From Halosolutus amylolyticus (GTDB taxonomy: Archaea > Halobacteriota > Halobacteria > Halobacteriales > Natrialbaceae), in contig NZ_JALIQP010000003.1 in the NCBI RefSeq assembly GCF_023566055.1, positions 496,001 through 560,000 on the forward strand: 64,000 bases of DNA. Reading direction: 5' to 3'. How positions within the stretch are numbered: position 1 is the stretch's first letter; each line of letters opens with the position of its first letter. The notes below the pieces were generated by a model. It searched no databases, had not been told where the DNA came from, and saw only the letters and a program-made list of their open reading frames with translations. Shown in pieces: positions 1-8,414 of the stretch. The translations under genes were made by a program, and so were the position numbers.

Positions 1-1430
1 GCGTCGTGTGGCCGGTCGGGCGGCCGATGGCGGAGAATCTCGCCGTCGATTCGCTCGCACGCCCGGAGGAACGTCTCCGTCGTCCGGTGTTCCGGGGGCG
101 TCCGGAGGTGCCAGTCGATCAGTTCGCGATCCGTCGCCAGAAACGACGTCAGGAAGTGATCCGACAGGTGGCCGTGGAACGGCACGGACGGCTGGTTGGC
201 GATGCCACAGCAGGTGAGCCCGTTCTGCTCCCGGTCCGCGCGGGATCGTCTCGATTCGAACTCGTCCGCGATCGCGTCCCTGACGAACGCTTCGGGATCG
301 ACGTCGAACGACGTGCGCTCGGCGAGTTCGAGGCTCGCCTCGCGGTCGTACCCGAACTTCTCGAGGAGCGACTCCACGGGGTCCGGGTCGGGATCGAGTC
401 GTCCGGTCGGGACGCGCTTCCCGAGGACGTCGACGGTGTCCTGTGCGGTGAAGTGGCCGCGGAAGAACGTGTCACAGAGGAGGCCGTGGTACATCGTGTC
501 GACGTCAATCTCGCCGGTATAGCCGGCGTGGTGGATGTGCAAGGACTCCTTGATCCCCTGCGAGTAGCGGATCTTCGACTCGCCGGGCCGGAGATACTGC
601 TCGTCGGGCGGAAACGCGGTGTGGTTCGCGTCGTACTGCGTGGCGACGCGTTTCGCGCCGCGAACCTCCTGTGCGTCCGGCGCACCGACCGTGTAACAGC
701 TCTCGATCGCGTCGATCTGCGAGAGGATGATCCGCGAGTCGTACCCCGCCGAGAGGAGCAGCCCCTTTCGCCCGGGGAGCACCGATCGCCGCTCTAGCGC
801 CCGCTCGAGCCGATCGGCGAGTTCGCCCACGTAATCGAACTCCCCGGGCTGGTAGACGAATCGATCGAGCGGATCGACCGCCGTCGGCGTGAGCCGACTG
901 TCCAGCGGGAGCCGATCGAGTTGCGCGACGGCGGTTTTCTCCCCGAGTGCGACCCCCAGATGGAGGTACTCGAGGATGCCGTCCCGGTCGAGGATCGGTT
1001 CGTCGATCGTTTCGGTGACCTCCGCGGCGTCGGTTCCGAAGACGCGAACCCCGGGGTCGTCGGTGTGGAAACACTCCCGCGACCGGACCGGATCCGTGGC
1101 GACGAACGCCTCACCCGCGTCCTCGTGGTCGAGGACGGCCAGGTACGACCCGTTGAGCGAGGACAGCGCGTCCCGTCCGTCCCGTTCGTACTGCTCGAGG
1201 AGCCAGCGGGCGGCGTTCGACTCGTCGTTGGGGACGTACACCTCGCCCCAGATGACACAGTAGCCGTCGGTACCCACGTGCCGGGCGCTCCAGCCCGGGG
1301 TCCCGAGGTCGGCGTCCCGGATCCCGACCGTGACGGTCGATCCGATGAGTACCTCGTCGAACTCGTCACTGGCTCTGAACCGCTCGAACGTCTCGATACC
1401 GCCAAATACGCCGAAGAGTTCCCTGTTCAT
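1..1430 (-). CDS. Asparagine-synthase-like amide ligase, 3' end cut by window edge
   Basis: The frame opens at ATG 1430 (MNRELFGVFGG...) and stays open to base 1, so the C-terminus is missing. The middle carries an AsnB-type PP-loop, LLLSAGYDSRII (codons around 730-765), which adenylates a carboxylate for amide formation. The N-terminal domain is laid out like a class II glutamine amidotransferase, but residue 2 is Asn where the family has the catalytic Cys. This copy therefore probably cannot hydrolyse glutamine and may use free ammonia or act on a sugar carboxylate. Such proteins are frequent in archaeal surface-glycan loci, where they are thought to amidate uronic acids; that role is inferred here. 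A shared glycan-locus promoter element lies about 95 bases upstream. Confidence 0.8.
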   Translation of the reverse strand, partial: MNRELFGVFGGIETFERFRASDEFDEVLIGSTVTVGIRDADLGTPGWSARHVGTDGYCVIWGEVYVPNDESNAARWLLEQYERDGRDALSSLNGSYLAVLDHEDAGEAFVATDPVRSRECFHTDDPGVRVFGTDAAEVTETIDEPILDRDGILEYLHLGVALGEKTAVAQLDRLPLDSRLTPTAVDPLDRFVYQPGEFDYVGELADRLERALERRSVLPGRKGLLLSAGYDSRIILSQIDAIESCYTVGAPDAQEVRGAKRVATQYDANHTAFPPDEQYLRPGESKIRYSQGIKESLHIHHAGYTGEIDVDTMYHGLLCDTFFRGHFTAQDTVDVLGKRVPTGRLDPDPDPVESLLEKFGYDREASLELAERTSFDVDPEAFVRDAIADEFESRRSRADREQNGLTCCGIANQPSVPFHGHLSDHFLTSFLATDRELIDWHLRTPPEHRTTETFLRACERIDGEILRHRPPDRPHD

Positions 1431-1521
1431 CGATACGCACCTCGGGGTGGCGTACGATCGAGGTGTGGCGTCGGCGTGGCCTCACGTACGCCTCTCGGTC
1501 ACCAGGAGACACGAGTTCGCC

Positions 1522-1541
1522 ATTACTATGGCACCGTTAAG
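1522..1541 (-). promoter_or_regulatory. Shared glycan-locus promoter element, site 1
   Basis: In gene direction it reads CTTAACGGTGCC-ATAGTAAT. It sits about 95 bases upstream of the asparagine-synthase-like start, so the mRNA would have a leader of roughly 70 nt if ATAGTAAT occupies the TATA position. Confidence 0.55.
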
Positions 1542-1610
1542 CGCCACAGCGGCGTTCGCGAGGCCGATCGGACAGGGTGTCGATATCGGCGACTGAAGAC
1601 CGGAGCCCCG

Positions 1611-1630
1611 ACTATTGGATCTATAATAAT
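1611..1630 (+). promoter_or_regulatory. Shared glycan-locus promoter element, site 2
   Basis: It reads ACTATTGGATCT-ATAATAAT, with the second half centred 33 bases before the ATG at 1660. The first half is a weaker match than at most sites. It is divergent from site 1, about 70 bases away. Confidence 0.5.
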
Positions 1631-1659
1631 AGGGTCGCTGTCAGTAGCTTCGGCCCGCT

Positions 1660-2991
1660 ATGACAGCGCAACGTACGACGCGACGACGGTTCCTCGCACT
1701 GTCGGGTGCGGCCGGTATCACCGGGATGGCCGGCTGTACCGATCGGCTCCAGTCGGCGACCGACCGCATCGGTGACGACTCCTCGGACGAGAACGGGACC
1801 GGCTCGGACGGTTCCACGGCGTCCGCGGTCACGGAGGGCGTTCCGCCGCTCGAAACCGAGTACGACAGTCGAGAGCGGTTTCGCCAGCCGGGGACGTCGC
1901 TGGACGACTTCAGCAACGTCGACGCCTGGGACGTCGTCCAGGGGTCGGGCGAGGCCGACGAGGAGGTCGTCTTCGACGGCGACCAGAGCCTCAGACTCCA
2001 GTCGAACGGCAGTGAGAACGTCGTCGCACAGCGCGACCTCTCGGGCGAAGACCTGACGGCGACGGACCTGTCGTTCGCGGTCCGGACGACGACACCCCAG
2101 AACCTGACGATCAACCTGCGGATCGTCGACCAGTTCGGCAGCGAGCGCGTCCACTCGCTCCGGGAGATCACGTACCGGACGCCCGACGTCGGCTGGTTCC
2201 GATCGAGCCCCGGGGTCTTCCAGCAGAGCGAATACGAACCCGCAATGGATCACCTCGATCGGCTCGAGATCCAGGTGCTTCACTCCATGCCGGAGGCGGA
2301 GGTCTGGATCGACGACCTGCGGACCCACGAGCGGCCGGAGTCGGGCTACGTCATGTTGACCTGGGACGACGGGACCCGCGACTACTACGAGACGGCCGCG
2401 CCGCTTCACGACGAGTTCGGCTTCCGGACGGTCCAGGCGCCGATTCCGCGGTGGGTCGAACAGGGTCGAGACGGCACCATGTCGATCTCGGAACTCAAAG
2501 AGCGTCAGGACGAGGGCGATCAGATCGTCGTCCACGGCACCCACAACCCGATCGCCGAACTCGACGACGACGACGCGATCGACGCCCGGCTGCGCCAGGA
2601 CAAGCAGTGGTTCATCGACAACGAGTTCGAGGGCGCGAACTACATCGTCTACCCCCACAACAGCTTCGACAGGACGAGCCTCGAGCACAAGACGAGCTAC
2701 CACCACTGCGGCGGGTTCAACCAGGCCGGCAACGTCAACACCACGAACGTCTACGGGTTCGACCCGCTGGTGCTCCCGCGAACGATCGGCCACAACCTCG
2801 ACATCTCGAAGCGGTGTGTCGACCTCGCCGCGGCCAACAACCAGTGTACGATCCTGAACTTCCACACCTTCGAGGCCAACAACACGATGCCGGAAGACGA
2901 CTACGAGGCGCTACTCGAACACATCGACGAGGCCGACGTCGAGGTCGTCACGTTCGACGACCTCTGGACGATGCGGACTGAAAACCACTGA
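1660..2991 (+). CDS. Polysaccharide deacetylase-like lipoprotein (catalytic motifs kept)
   Basis: The 443-residue product begins with a twin-arginine signal (RRRFLALSG) followed by a lipobox (MAGC), so it is probably exported folded and lipid-anchored. A Thr/Ser/Asp-rich linker leads into a beta-sandwich, carbohydrate-binding-like segment (about residues 75-225). A NodB-type deacetylase domain follows (about 228-440). Motif 1 reads LTWDDGT, keeping both Asp residues, and motif 2 reads HGTHN, a fair match to the metal-binding HxxxH motif. The enzyme would remove acyl groups from N-acetylated surface sugars. It is the best preserved of three paralogues in this region (others at 5821 and 19313). 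Confidence 0.8.
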   Translation: MTAQRTTRRRFLALSGAAGITGMAGCTDRLQSATDRIGDDSSDENGTGSDGSTASAVTEGVPPLETEYDSRERFRQPGTSLDDFSNVDAWDVVQGSGEADEEVVFDGDQSLRLQSNGSENVVAQRDLSGEDLTATDLSFAVRTTTPQNLTINLRIVDQFGSERVHSLREITYRTPDVGWFRSSPGVFQQSEYEPAMDHLDRLEIQVLHSMPEAEVWIDDLRTHERPESGYVMLTWDDGTRDYYETAAPLHDEFGFRTVQAPIPRWVEQGRDGTMSISELKERQDEGDQIVVHGTHNPIAELDDDDAIDARLRQDKQWFIDNEFEGANYIVYPHNSFDRTSLEHKTSYHHCGGFNQAGNVNTTNVYGFDPLVLPRTIGHNLDISKRCVDLAAANNQCTILNFHTFEANNTMPEDDYEALLEHIDEADVEVVTFDDLWTMRTENH

Positions 2992-3187
2992 TTCTCCGCG
3001 ATCGTCGTCGCCCGTTCCGGCTCCACCTGTACCCCCGACCAGCGACTCCAGAGACGGTCTCGCCGGACACGGCGTCTCGCGGCACGTCCACGGACGGCGT
3101 CCCCGGCCGGATCGCCGCGTAATCGATCGCGATCGGTGCCGAACGCGAGAAAGGGGCGATCGAGAGCGGGCAGGACGATCGAGAGAA

Positions 3188-4363
3188 TCAGTCGGTCGAG
3201 AGCGTGAGCTCCGCCGTGTCGGTCAGCCCCGCGTCGTCGGTGACCCGCAAGACGATCGGATGGTCGCCGGTCGCGCCGATCGTCACGTCGATCGTCTCGC
3301 CCGTTTCGTCGAACGTTCCGTCCTGCCCGATTCGCCACTCGTAGCAGACGAGGTCACCGTCCGGCGCACACGAGCACGACCCGTCGAGCGTAACCGTCTG
3401 GCCCGGTTCGAGGTCCAGTTCGGGCGCCCACGCGGGAACAGTGTTGATCCTCGCGATCGGTGGCTCGCGGTCGGCGCCGTCCGGACGCTCTCCGGCGGAA
3501 TCCTCGGATTCGTCCGGATCCTCGTCGACGTCGTCGGCTGCGTCGATGCCGTCGGGCGTCCCGTCCGAGAACAGGTGGTCGCCGACGAGTCGGCCGGCAA
3601 TCGCCGAGTGCCACTGGACGCGGGTCTCGAGATCGACGTCGGTCGAGAGCGTTTCCACGAGGTACGACTCGGCGTCCAGGTCGCGGGCCGCCTTGTGAAC
3701 GAGGAGGCCGTTCGGCTCCGTGCTGGGACTCGAGAAGCGCCCCGTCTGGAACGCGCGGTCGGGGTCGTCCACGTAGTTGCGGTTTACGTACTCGACGGCG
3801 TCCACGGCGGTTTCGGCGGCCGTCCCGCCGTCCGATCGGAAGATCGCCTGTCCGACGCCGTCGACGGGATCGCCCGCGTAGATCCCGGTCGACTCGTGGA
3901 GGTCGACCACCACGTCGGCGTCGTACTCGGTAACGACGCCCCAGATCGCCCGTGCGAGGTCCATCGCCGGCTCGCTGCCCTCGGGGAACTGCCGGTTGAG
4001 GTCGACGCCCTCGTCGTCGGTCCTGGTCCCCCGATCGATCGCGACGGCGTTCGCCTCGGGGATCGTGACGAGTCGACCGGCGTCGATCGGCCAGTCGGCG
4101 ATTTCGCCGGCCGCCACGTACCCCGCGACCTCGTTCCCGTGGAGGCCGCCGACGACGACGACCGTGGGGCCCTCCGCGTCCGCGGTCGTGACGTACACTG
4201 TCGTCTCCTGGTCGGTCCCCTCGCGAACGACGAACGAGTCGCGAGACACGCTGTCGTCGTCCGCCGCCGCCCCGTCGTCCGTCCGGGCGACGCCGACGGT
4301 CGTGAGCGCAGAACTTGCTGTGAGCGTCAATGCGGTCCGTCGTGAAAGGCTATCGCGTTCCAT
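3188..4363 (-). CDS. M14/AstE-type zinc hydrolase with C-terminal PKD domain
   Basis: A Tat-type signal (SRRTALTLTASSALTTVGVA) starts a 391-residue exported protein. The catalytic part resembles the succinylglutamate desuccinylase/M14 carboxypeptidase fold: GGLHGNE supplies the first zinc His and Glu, VDLHES the second His, VDLNRQFP is a substrate-binding motif, and YLVETLS may carry the catalytic Glu. An acidic linker follows (about residues 265-295). The last 90 residues form a PKD-like beta-sandwich (DGDLVCYEWRIG...), a domain common in surface and polysaccharide-binding proteins. It probably cleaves an amide or peptide bond at the cell surface; the substrate is unknown. The predicted promoter lies 32 bases upstream of the ATG. 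Confidence 0.75.
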   Translation of the reverse strand: MERDSLSRRTALTLTASSALTTVGVARTDDGAAADDDSVSRDSFVVREGTDQETTVYVTTADAEGPTVVVVGGLHGNEVAGYVAAGEIADWPIDAGRLVTIPEANAVAIDRGTRTDDEGVDLNRQFPEGSEPAMDLARAIWGVVTEYDADVVVDLHESTGIYAGDPVDGVGQAIFRSDGGTAAETAVDAVEYVNRNYVDDPDRAFQTGRFSSPSTEPNGLLVHKAARDLDAESYLVETLSTDVDLETRVQWHSAIAGRLVGDHLFSDGTPDGIDAADDVDEDPDESEDSAGERPDGADREPPIARINTVPAWAPELDLEPGQTVTLDGSCSCAPDGDLVCYEWRIGQDGTFDETGETIDVTIGATGDHPIVLRVTDDAGLTDTAELTLSTD

Positions 4364-4391
4364 TCCATCCCGGTGGAGGAATTCGGGTCTG

Positions 4392-4411
4392 TTTACTACA
4401 GTCCCGATAAC
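4392..4411 (-). promoter_or_regulatory. Shared glycan-locus promoter element, site 3
   Basis: In gene direction it reads GTTATCGGGACT-GTAGTAAA. The second half is centred 32 bases before the ATG at 4363, fitting a leaderless transcript. Confidence 0.5.
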
Positions 4412-4545
4412 GATCGCATTCTCTACGTTTCGGTTCCGAAACGTCCCTTCTCGAGCGTTCCGCGCCCAGAACGGTTGGATTTCGATCGTTTCACCTGCTG
4501 GTAGATCCCGCCGCCGTATCAGAATCTACCGCCTCCGGTTCGAGG

Positions 4546-5613
4546 TTACGACTCGTCGCCGCCCGCAACTCGCGCCTCGTCGTCGCTCTCGTCCCGTGGC
4601 TCGTCCGTGCCGTCCCGGGCCCCGTCGAGATCGATCGCACCGCTGGCGATCCGCCGCTGGCCGACCGACGCGGCGAGTCCCGCGAGCAGGACCGTCGCGA
4701 CGATCGGTATCGGCCGCCGCCGAATCCCGGTTCCGGCGGCCCAGCAGAGGCCGGGGACGTGTCGCGGCGAGGCGGCGGCCCGCCGGAGGTGCCACGCGCC
4801 CCGCAGGAGTCGCCCCTCGGCGAGGTACCGTTTCCCGACGAGCAGTTCGTGCGTCGATCGGATCTCGTAGCCCGCCGCCTCGAAGCGGTCGACCTCGTCC
4901 TCGTAGGCCGCGAGGTACTGCTGGCTGGCGTTCCGGATCACGTCCGCGGGCGGGTGGCCGGTCTCTTCGCGGCGCACCAGCGGCTCGTCGACGTAGGCGA
5001 GCTTGCCGCGTTCGAGCACGCGCAGGCAGAACTCCGGGTCCTGGAACCGATCGAGCGTCTCGTCGAAGCCGCCGGCCTCCCTGGCGACGCTCGTCCGGAC
5101 CAGCAGCGTCGACCCCGCACCCGGCTGGACGTTGTCCGCGAGGATCTCGCCGACCAGTTCTTCGCCGCCTTCCCGGACGGGGTCCTCGTCCCCGCGGGCG
5201 AGCACGGCCGCGGCGGCCGATCGGATCCGGCCGCTCGTTCCCGTGAGGTCGAACGTCGCGTCGCAGTAGGCGCCGACCCAGTCGTCCGATCGATCCGAGA
5301 GGGCCGCGAGTTGCCGCTCGAGCTTCTCGGGGTGCCACTCGTCGTCCGAGTCGAGGAAGGCGACGTACTCCCCGCGGGCGTGTTCGATGCCCGTATTCCG
5401 GGCGACGTTCGCCCCCTGGTTGGTCGCGTGGACGACCGGCCGGACCCGCGGGTCCTCGTAGCTCGCCAGCACGGACCCGGTCTCGTCGGTCGAGCCGTCG
5501 TCGACGACGACCACCTCGATGTCGTCGATCGTCTGGTCGAGCGCGCTGTCGATCGCGCGGGGGAGCGTCGTCGCTCTATCGTACGTCGGGATAACCACGC
5601 TGATGCGAGTCAT
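4546..5613 (-). CDS. Family 2 glycosyltransferase
   Basis: The 355-residue protein opens with the GT2 signature ISVVIPTYDRATTLPRAIDS. It has VVVVDDGSTDET for nucleotide binding and a DxD-type metal site in FLDSDDEWHP, so it is a GT-A inverting transferase using a nucleotide-sugar donor. A single hydrophobic segment near residues 308-325 (PIPIVATVLLAGLAASVG) and a charged tail suggest a membrane anchor on the cytoplasmic face. Donor and acceptor cannot be read from the sequence. It probably adds one sugar to a lipid-linked glycan exported by the flippase encoded at 9671. The ATG at 5613 lies about 30 bases from a strong promoter element. Confidence 0.85.
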   Translation of the reverse strand: MTRISVVIPTYDRATTLPRAIDSALDQTIDDIEVVVVDDGSTDETGSVLASYEDPRVRPVVHATNQGANVARNTGIEHARGEYVAFLDSDDEWHPEKLERQLAALSDRSDDWVGAYCDATFDLTGTSGRIRSAAAAVLARGDEDPVREGGEELVGEILADNVQPGAGSTLLVRTSVAREAGGFDETLDRFQDPEFCLRVLERGKLAYVDEPLVRREETGHPPADVIRNASQQYLAAYEDEVDRFEAAGYEIRSTHELLVGKRYLAEGRLLRGAWHLRRAAASPRHVPGLCWAAGTGIRRRPIPIVATVLLAGLAASVGQRRIASGAIDLDGARDGTDEPRDESDDEARVAGGDES

Positions 5614-5639
5614 TTGCAGGCGGTTGCCGACCGGACCGG

Positions 5640-5659
5640 ATTATTATCGCGTCGCTAAA
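5640..5659 (-). promoter_or_regulatory. Shared glycan-locus promoter element, site 4
   Basis: In gene direction it reads TTTAGCGACGCG-ATAATAAT, centred about 30 bases before the glycosyltransferase ATG at 5613. It is one of the clearest sites and implies a leaderless mRNA. Confidence 0.6.
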
Positions 5660-5774
5660 CCCCGGTCTCGGCGCCGTTTTCAGCGTCCGGGTCGCTCCAG
5701 TCTTCGACTTCCGGGGGTCGATCGATCGCGTGGCAATCCGCGTCGATCGGCTCGGCGATCCGGCCCGTCGACCG

Positions 5775-5794
5775 GCTAAGAGCTGTATAAGAAA
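5775..5794 (+). promoter_or_regulatory. Shared glycan-locus promoter element, site 5
   Basis: It reads GCTAAGAGCTGT-ATAAGAAA and is centred about 30 bases before the ATG at 5821. It would drive the three-cistron unit 5821-8218. Confidence 0.5.
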
Positions 5795-5820
5795 GGGCGA
5801 TCGATTCGTCCTCGCGGTCG

Positions 5821-7086
5821 ATGACGAACCGAAACCGACGATCGTTCGTAACCACGGTTGCAGCGACCGGAACGCTCGGACTGGCCGGGTGCCTCTCGAG
5901 CGTGCGCGAGTGGCGCGGCGAGGGCGAGGAGCCGACGGCCACGGAGTCTCCGGGGGATGGGGACGGATCCGCGGGGACCGACCTGCCGGCCCTGCCCGGA
6001 GAGTCGATCGCTGACTTCGAGGACCTCGACGGGTGGACGTCGATGATCGACGCCGGGGAACTCGAGGCCGCGACGGACGATCCGTACGGGGGGTCACAGT
6101 CGGCGCGCCTGACGGCCGACGCGGAGACCGATTACGCGGCCATCTACACGGCGCAGACCGACGGGCTGGACCTGCGCGGCAAGAGCCTCTCGCTCGCGGT
6201 CTCGTTCACCGGCCGCGACCAGCTTCACCTCACGCTCGAACTGTTCGCGCCGAACTCGCGCAACGTCCACACCCTGCGTCGCACGCTCACGGGTCCGGCC
6301 GATCGCTGGGTTCGCGTCGACTTCGGTACGGGCGGGATCGACACCCAGCCCGACCTCGCCGACGTTCGGGAAATCCGGCTGGCCGCCCGCCGTCGCGGCG
6401 ACCGGTCCGGCCCGATCGAGTGTCGGGTCGACGACCTCCGGGCGGTCGATCGACCGGGGACGGGGAAGGTCGTGTTGCTGTTCGACGGAACACTCGAGAG
6501 TCACTACGCGACCGCCCGCGAACACATGGACGAGTACGGGTTCCCGGGCGTCGAGGCCGTCATCCCCGAAGCCGTCGGCGAAGGGGGCCGGCTCGCGATC
6601 GACCAACTCGACGCGCTGTCGAACGCCGGCTGGGATATGGTGGCCCGGCCGCGAACCGGCGCGCAGTTCCTCCACGAGTACACGCCCGAGGAACAGGAAG
6701 GAATGATCCGGCGGACGAAAGCGTTCCTCGAGAACCGGGGCTACGAGGCGGGCGCGAAGTGCTTCGTCACCCCGCGAAACGTGCTCGGGACGGAGTCGAT
6801 CGACCTCGTGCGGGAGTACCACGAGGCGGCGTTCCGGTTCGGCGGCGGCCCGAACGGCCTGCCGCTTACGGACCCGCACAACCTCGGGTTCTTCTCCGGC
6901 GACGCCGGCGAAGAGACCAGGACGTACGTCGACTTCGCCGCCGAGTACGGCCAGCTCGCGGTCCTCCACTTCGAGCACGTCGGCCCGGAGGGGATCAGCG
7001 AGGGTGCGTTCGCGGACCTGCTCGCGCACGTCGACGCCGCCGACGTCGAGGTCGTCACCGCGACGGAGCTGCTGGAGGACGCATGA
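5821..7086 (+). CDS. Polysaccharide deacetylase-like lipoprotein, probably catalytically impaired
   Basis: The 421-residue product has a Tat-like signal (NRRSFVTTVAATGTLG) and a lipobox (LAGC). It has the same two-part plan as the protein at 1660: a beta-sandwich segment (about residues 60-210) and a NodB-like barrel (about 220-420). Motif 1 is reduced to LLFDGTLESHY, one Asp short of the usual DDG, and the region where motif 2 should be (VARPRTGAQFLHE) has no HxxxH. It may be a glycan-binding pseudoenzyme. Its TGA overlaps the ATG of a 25-codon ORF, which in turn overlaps the glycosyltransferase at 7160, so the three are probably translated from one mRNA. Confidence 0.75.
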   Translation: MTNRNRRSFVTTVAATGTLGLAGCLSSVREWRGEGEEPTATESPGDGDGSAGTDLPALPGESIADFEDLDGWTSMIDAGELEAATDDPYGGSQSARLTADAETDYAAIYTAQTDGLDLRGKSLSLAVSFTGRDQLHLTLELFAPNSRNVHTLRRTLTGPADRWVRVDFGTGGIDTQPDLADVREIRLAARRRGDRSGPIECRVDDLRAVDRPGTGKVVLLFDGTLESHYATAREHMDEYGFPGVEAVIPEAVGEGGRLAIDQLDALSNAGWDMVARPRTGAQFLHEYTPEEQEGMIRRTKAFLENRGYEAGAKCFVTPRNVLGTESIDLVREYHEAAFRFGGGPNGLPLTDPHNLGFFSGDAGEETRTYVDFAAEYGQLAVLHFEHVGPEGISEGAFADLLAHVDAADVEVVTATELLEDA

Positions 7087-7160
7087 CCGTGGCTGAGACG
7101 GACGACCCCGTTGCCGGGAGCGTCGCCGTCGAACAGCGGGTCACGACGGGGGGCGGCTGA
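7083..7160 (+). CDS. Possible 25-residue coupling ORF
   Basis: ATG 7083 overlaps the upstream TGA (ATGA), and its own TGA overlaps the next ATG (TGATG at 7158-7162). The peptide starts MTVAETDDPVAGSVAVEQ and ends in GGG. No domain is recognisable. It may be a real microprotein, or just a bridge that lets ribosomes reach the glycosyltransferase by termination-reinitiation. Confidence 0.4.
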   Translation: MTVAETDDPVAGSVAVEQRVTTGGG

Positions 7161-8218
7161 TGTACCGGGGCGCAACCGTCGGCGTCGTGTTGCCCGCCTA
7201 CAACGAGGCGGGCTTCGTCGGCGACGTGATCCACGAGATGCCAGCGTACGTCGATCGAATCTACGCGATCGACGATCGATCGACCGACAGCACGTGGGAC
7301 GAGATCCGCGAGGCGGCACGCGACGATGCAGATTCGACGGCGGTAGACGACGCCGAGAACGTGGGCCAGCTCGTGGCCGACGGCGGCGCGTCCGCCCTCG
7401 CGGCGCGGGCGACGGTCCACGACGCGATCGGTCGCGTCGTCCCGATCCAGCACCGGGAGAACCGCGGTGCGGGCGGCGCGATCAAGACCGGGTATCTCGC
7501 CGCGCTCGCCGACGGCGTGGACGCGACGGTCACCGTCGATGCGGACGGCCAGATGGACCTCTCGCAGATGCCGCGACTGCTCGACCCGATCGTCGAGGGA
7601 CAGGCCGACTACGCGAAGGGGAACCGACTCCTCTCGGCGGAGTACCGGACGGCGATGCCGCGCTTCCGGTTCGTCGGGAACGCGATCCTCTCGGTCCTGA
7701 CGAAGATCGCGTCCGGCTACTGGAAGACAATGGACCCCCAGAACGGCTACACCGCGATCTCACACGACGCGCTCGCCGCGATCGAGGTCGAGAACCTCTA
7801 CGAGTACTACGGCTACTGCAACGACCTGCTGGTGAAACTGAACGTCCGCGGGATGCGCGTCGCCGACGTGGCGATGCCGGCCGTCTACGGCGAGGAGGAG
7901 TCGAGCATCGCCTACGCGGAGTACATCCCGAAGGTCTCGCTGATGCTCCTGGGGAACTTCCTGTGGCGGCAGAAGACGAAGTACCTCGTCCTGGATTTCC
8001 ACCCGCTCGCGCTGTTTTACCTCGTCGGGGCCGGGACGGCCGCGATCGGCGTGCTCGGCACACTCTTGACGGTCGGGACCGCGCTTTCGGCGATCGGCGC
8101 GCCGGTCGTCCAGGGCTCGACGAGCCTGTTGCTGTTTCTCGCCGGCGTCGCGTTCCTGCTGTTCGCGATGGTGTTCGACATGGCCGAGAGCGAACACCTC
8201 GAGGCGCAGATCCACTGA
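7160..8218 (+). CDS. Family 2 glycosyltransferase with C-terminal membrane domain (polyprenyl-P sugar synthase type)
   Basis: The 352-residue protein has the GT2 start VGVVLPAYNEAGFVGDVI, the AIDDRSTDST segment and a metal/substrate site in VTVDADGQMDL. NRGAGGAIKTGY is typical of the dolichyl-phosphate mannose/glucose synthase branch. Two hydrophobic helices (about residues 290-318 and 322-345) close the protein. It probably transfers a sugar from a nucleotide donor to a polyprenyl phosphate, making the lipid-linked donor used on the outside of the membrane. An inserted stretch around residues 60-95 is longer than usual for GT2 enzymes. It is the last gene of the 5821 unit. Confidence 0.8.
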   Translation: MYRGATVGVVLPAYNEAGFVGDVIHEMPAYVDRIYAIDDRSTDSTWDEIREAARDDADSTAVDDAENVGQLVADGGASALAARATVHDAIGRVVPIQHRENRGAGGAIKTGYLAALADGVDATVTVDADGQMDLSQMPRLLDPIVEGQADYAKGNRLLSAEYRTAMPRFRFVGNAILSVLTKIASGYWKTMDPQNGYTAISHDALAAIEVENLYEYYGYCNDLLVKLNVRGMRVADVAMPAVYGEEESSIAYAEYIPKVSLMLLGNFLWRQKTKYLVLDFHPLALFYLVGAGTAAIGVLGTLLTVGTALSAIGAPVVQGSTSLLLFLAGVAFLLFAMVFDMAESEHLEAQIH

Positions 8219-8243
8219 TACGGATTGCTGTACGATTTACCGC

Positions 8244-8271
8244 CGCAACCGCGATCCGGGCGGCGGTTGCG
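8244..8271. repeat. Inverted repeat after the 5821-8218 unit
   Basis: Nine-base arms CGCAACCGC (8244-8252) and GCGGTTGCG (8263-8271) flank a 10-base loop, starting 26 bases after the glycosyltransferase stop. It could stabilise the 3' end of the mRNA. Archaeal termination usually relies on T-tracts, and none follows closely here. Confidence 0.35.
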
Positions 8272-8414
8272 CCGGAAATGACTTACAGTAAACCGTATGC
8301 GTAATCGAGCCCGATCGATCGGCGAGTCCGGCCGATCGGGTCGACTGGACCGATGACCGAACTGAAATATCCTCGGTTCGTCACGAAAGGGCTATAATCG
8401 ACCCCGAGCCAGGT

